A stretch of 9,079 nt of DNA from an uncultured Leptolyngbya sp. Lineage in GTDB: Bacteria; Cyanobacteriota; Cyanobacteriia; Phormidesmidales; Phormidesmidaceae. The stretch covers positions 1 to 9,079 of the forward strand of contig CALBPH010000473.1 of the NCBI GenBank assembly GCA_937899365.1, in the 5' to 3' direction. How positions within the stretch are numbered: position 1 is the first letter of the stretch; the number at the start of each line of letters is the position of its first letter. Positions 7,197 through 9,079 of the stretch are shown in pieces. The translations under genes were made by a program, and so were the position numbers. The notes beneath the pieces were generated by a model. It was not told the origin of the DNA. It saw nothing but the letters and a program-made list of their open reading frames with translations, and made no database searches.

Positions 7197-7228
7197 TATG
7201 CTCCATTCCAATACACCTAACTAAATCT

Positions 7229-8119
7229 TTGGCAAACACCTGGTGGGAGATACAAGTTACCTGTTCCTCACTGCTAGAGGATACGGTCTTTTGGCGATTT
7301 GAAAATTGGGATGGCCACGGCACCGCCAGCGAATCCTGGGGACAGCGTAGCCAGATTAAGGCATACTTTCCCCAACAGCGATTTTGCAATGTAGATTTGG
7401 CCGCCCTAGCCCTGCGCTTGCAGCAAGATGCCCTCTGTTTAGGCATTAGAGAACTCCCCCAGGTCACCTGGAAACTGATTGAGGACGAAGACTGGGCCAG
7501 GAGCTGGAAAAAGTACTGGCAGCCTCAGCCCATCGGCGATCGGCTGTTAATTAACCCAGCTTGGATGGACCCCCCCACCGATCTGTCGCGATTAATCCTC
7601 AGGTTAGACCCCGGCACCGCCTTTGGTACCGGCACCCACCCCACCACCCAGCTGTGTCTGGAGTCCTTGGAAATGCGCCTTGGCGAAAAAAGCCCAGCGC
7701 CCCTCACCCTGGCGGATATTGGCTGTGGGTCAGGGATTTTGTCCATTGGGGCGGTGCTGTTGGGGGCCCGTCATATCTATGCCGTGGATACCGATCCGTT
7801 AGCCGTCAAAGCGACGGGTGAAAATCGAGAGCTCAATGGTATCGATCCCGAGCGGATTCAAATTGCCCAGGGCAGTATCGATAGCCTGGATGTGAGTGAA
7901 CCGGTGGATGGCATTGTCTGTAACATCCTGGCGGAGGTCATTGTTGAATTAATTCCCCACTTTAATGACATTGCCAAGGCGTCCACCTGGGGGATTTTGA
8001 GTGGTGTGCTGTTGGAGCAATCTAAATGGGTGGCCGATACGCTGGAAGCCCATGGCTGGATGGTGGCTACCCTGTGGCGGCGCGGCGACTGGTGTTGCTT
8101 GAATATTCGCCGTCCGTAG
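7229..8119 (+). CDS. prmA: Ribosomal protein L11 methyltransferase
   Basis: SAM-dependent enzyme that trimethylates ribosomal protein L11. At 296 residues it is full length. An N-terminal L11-recognition domain (MANTWWEIQV start; DWARSWKKYWQP at 88-99) leads into a class I methyltransferase fold. Visible motifs are DPGTAFGTGTHPTT (128-140), motif I DIGCGSG (163-169), acidic D187/D189 after the second strand (YAVDTDPLA) and the PrmA signature NILAEV (232-237). The start is TTG at 7229: an in-frame TAG at 7187-7189 closes the frame, no in-frame ATG or GTG lies between, and MANTWWEIQ matches what I recall of cyanobacterial PrmA. No Shine-Dalgarno sequence precedes it. serA directly upstream on the same strand is an order I recall from other cyanobacteria (Synechocystis sll1908-sll1909), which suggests linkage despite the intervening hairpin. 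Confidence 0.95.
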   Translation: MANTWWEIQVTCSSLLEDTVFWRFENWDGHGTASESWGQRSQIKAYFPQQRFCNVDLAALALRLQQDALCLGIRELPQVTWKLIEDEDWARSWKKYWQPQPIGDRLLINPAWMDPPTDLSRLILRLDPGTAFGTGTHPTTQLCLESLEMRLGEKSPAPLTLADIGCGSGILSIGAVLLGARHIYAVDTDPLAVKATGENRELNGIDPERIQIAQGSIDSLDVSEPVDGIVCNILAEVIVELIPHFNDIAKASTWGILSGVLLEQSKWVADTLEAHGWMVATLWRRGDWCCLNIRRP

Positions 8120-8135
8120 GTAGGCGGCTCCTTTT
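8109..8135 (+). terminator. Candidate weak terminator overlapping the prmA stop codon
   Basis: GCCG(T)CC at 8109-8115 can pair with GGCGGC at 8123-8128 with one bulged T and a 7-nt loop, followed by TCCTTTT (8129-8135). The stem includes the last prmA codons and the loop contains its TAG stop. Only six pairs form and the T-run is four long, so termination would be partial at best. The T's run into a good -35-like box TTGACT (8134-8139), which lacks a convincing -10 at proper spacing. Confidence 0.3.
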
Positions 8136-8186
8136 GACTGCCTTGTGTTTGTTCTAGGTTGATGAATAGCTGGATGGATGGATTGG

Positions 8187-8351
8187 ATGGATAGCGGATT
8201 GTATATCTTAAAAATTGCGATCGCATCCGCCCTGATCAGCGCCCTGATCAAATGGGCCGGCCCCGCCATGGCCCTGCCAGAATCCTCGGCCCTAGTGCTG
8301 GTGCTGCTCCCAACCATCGTCCTCGGCGGTTGGCTGCTAAACCGGTTTTAA
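8187..8351 (+). CDS. Small two-helix membrane protein of unknown function (54 residues)
   Basis: I do not recognise this protein. It begins at ATG 8187 and ends at TAA 8349-8351. Residues 5-22 (LYILKIAIASALISALIK) and about 34-51 are hydrophobic. They are joined by a short turn rich in Gly, Pro and Ala with one Glu (WAGPAMALPES), and the tail is NRF. This predicts a helical hairpin in the membrane. An in-frame ATG at 8178 would add MDW; no further upstream start exists because TGA lies at 8163-8165. No strong ribosome-binding site is present, only GGA within a TGGA repeat tract. Evidence that it is real: the next gene begins 7 bases after its stop, the frame is clearly hydrophobic throughout, and it fills a gap that is otherwise empty. 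Being so short it may be missing from standard annotations. Function unknown; a partner or anchor for the downstream protein is possible but unproven. Confidence 0.65.
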   Translation: MDSGLYILKIAIASALISALIKWAGPAMALPESSALVLVLLPTIVLGGWLLNRF

Positions 8352-8358
8352 CCCTCCC

Positions 8359-9079
8359 ATGGCCACCACTCGCACCATTGCCGAAATTAATCAAAAAATT
8401 AGGACCGGTGAGGTCACCGTATGGACCGTTGAGGAAACCAAAACGAAGGTGGCGGAGCTAGGACTAGACGCCGCCACCGCCGCCGTGGATGTGGTCACCA
8501 CCGGCACCTTTGAACCGATGGAATCTTCAGGGGCCATCATCAATCTAGGCCACACCGATCCGCCCATCAATATTCGTGAGTGCTACCTGGATGGGGTCAT
8601 GGCCTATGGGGGCTTTGGGGCCGTTGACCTCTATCTGGGAGCGAGTCAGGCCGCCGGTAGCACTCGCTGGGGAGACAGCTCAGACAATGATGGGGCCAGT
8701 GAGCGCGGTGGTGGCCATGTCATCGCCCAGCTAATTGCCGGTAAATCGGTCCATCTTCGGGCCTTGGGCCACGTTAGCGACTGCTATCCCCGAGCCACCC
8801 TAGACATCTCCATTACCCGAGAGACAATTAACCAGTTTTACCTGTTTAACCCTCGCAATCTTTACCAAAATTTTATCGTGGGGGTTAACAGCAGTGACCG
8901 ACCGCTGCTCACCTACCTGGGACCGCTGCAGCCCTTTTTAGGCAATGCGGTCTATGCCAATGCCGGCGCCCTGTCCCCCATGCTCAACGATCCCCATCTG
9001 CGCACCATCGGCATTGGCAGTCGATTATTTGTAGGAGGGGCACCGGGCTACATTGCCTGGGAAGGCACCCAACACTTTC
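8359..9079 (+). CDS. Homocysteine biosynthesis (DUF39/HcyBio) family protein, C-terminus cut by window edge
   Basis: The frame is open for 240 residues from ATG 8359 to the right edge. It matches my recollection of the HcyBio family (formerly DUF39): TIAEINQKI start, DVVTTGTFEPMESSGAIINLGHTDPPI (about 44-70), YGGFGAVDLYLGAS, ERGGGHVIAQLIAGKSVHLRA (115-135), NPRNLYQNFIVGVN (164-177), YLGPLQP and IAWEGTQHF (232-240). In methanogenic archaea a member of this family is needed to make homocysteine from aspartate semialdehyde and sulfide. Its role in cyanobacteria, most of which have conventional methionine synthesis, is not settled as far as I know. C75 and C142 are candidate functional cysteines, but I have not verified their conservation. 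No membrane segments or signal peptide are seen, so it should be cytosolic. The ATG fits the family start but lacks a Shine-Dalgarno sequence; with a 7-base gap to the miniprotein stop, translational coupling is likely. The missing part may carry additional domains. Confidence 0.85.
   Translation, partial: MATTRTIAEINQKIRTGEVTVWTVEETKTKVAELGLDAATAAVDVVTTGTFEPMESSGAIINLGHTDPPINIRECYLDGVMAYGGFGAVDLYLGASQAAGSTRWGDSSDNDGASERGGGHVIAQLIAGKSVHLRALGHVSDCYPRATLDISITRETINQFYLFNPRNLYQNFIVGVNSSDRPLLTYLGPLQPFLGNAVYANAGALSPMLNDPHLRTIGIGSRLFVGGAPGYIAWEGTQHF

Noticed and set aside
7858..8317. Two 122-codon minus-strand ORFs over the prmA end and the miniprotein
   Set aside because: Both are antisense to prmA motifs and to the hydrophobic miniprotein frame. 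Their composition is low in plausible structure and no start signal is seen.
1..9079. Mobile element, phage, CRISPR, toxin-antitoxin or defence system
   Set aside because: No transposase, integrase, spaced repeat array or paired small toxin-antitoxin genes were seen; gene content is housekeeping throughout.

Overview
The window looks like cyanobacterial chromosome. Four copies of the HIP1 octamer GCGATCGC (116-123, 233-240, 4762-4769, 8217-8224) support this. So does the character of several products: a short-start MoaA, a membrane-anchored PIN/TRAM protein with a 'MLDA' start, HemW with the run HIPFCRRRCFYCDFP, and a 526-residue SerA followed by PrmA. No insertion sequence, phage gene, CRISPR array, tRNA or rRNA was found. 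Almost everything is housekeeping, and the less familiar material is at the right-hand end.

Layout: (1) 1-901, minus strand: moaA, cut by the left edge and missing its C-terminus. (2) 902-1268: a 367-base divergent spacer with no convincing gene, but with a tandem 8-bp direct repeat and a block of A/T palindromes. (3) 1269-2882, plus: guaA (GMP synthase), starting at GTG. (4) 2895-2953: a perfect 16-bp inverted repeat ending in T's, lying between convergent genes and probably a two-way terminator. (5) 2964-4043, minus: a membrane-anchored PIN/TRAM protein. (6) 4044-4191: a divergent promoter region holding ATTATAAT, which reads TATAAT on both strands. (7) 4192-5397, plus: hemW. (8) 5556-7136, plus: serA. 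(9) 7151-7196: a perfect 13-bp hairpin with no T-tract. (10) 7229-8119, plus: prmA, starting at TTG. (11) 8187-8351, plus: a 54-codon gene for an unnamed two-helix membrane miniprotein. (12) 8359-9079, plus: the first 240 residues of a homocysteine-biosynthesis (DUF39/HcyBio) family protein, cut by the right edge.

The genes serve molybdenum cofactor, purine, heme and serine metabolism, ribosomal protein methylation, and probably sulfur amino acid metabolism. They do not form one pathway. The likely co-expressed groups are serA-prmA (same strand, separated by the hairpin) and the miniprotein with the HcyBio gene (7-nt gap). The second pair is the best candidate for something not yet described. 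All identifications come from motif recognition by eye; no database search was made.
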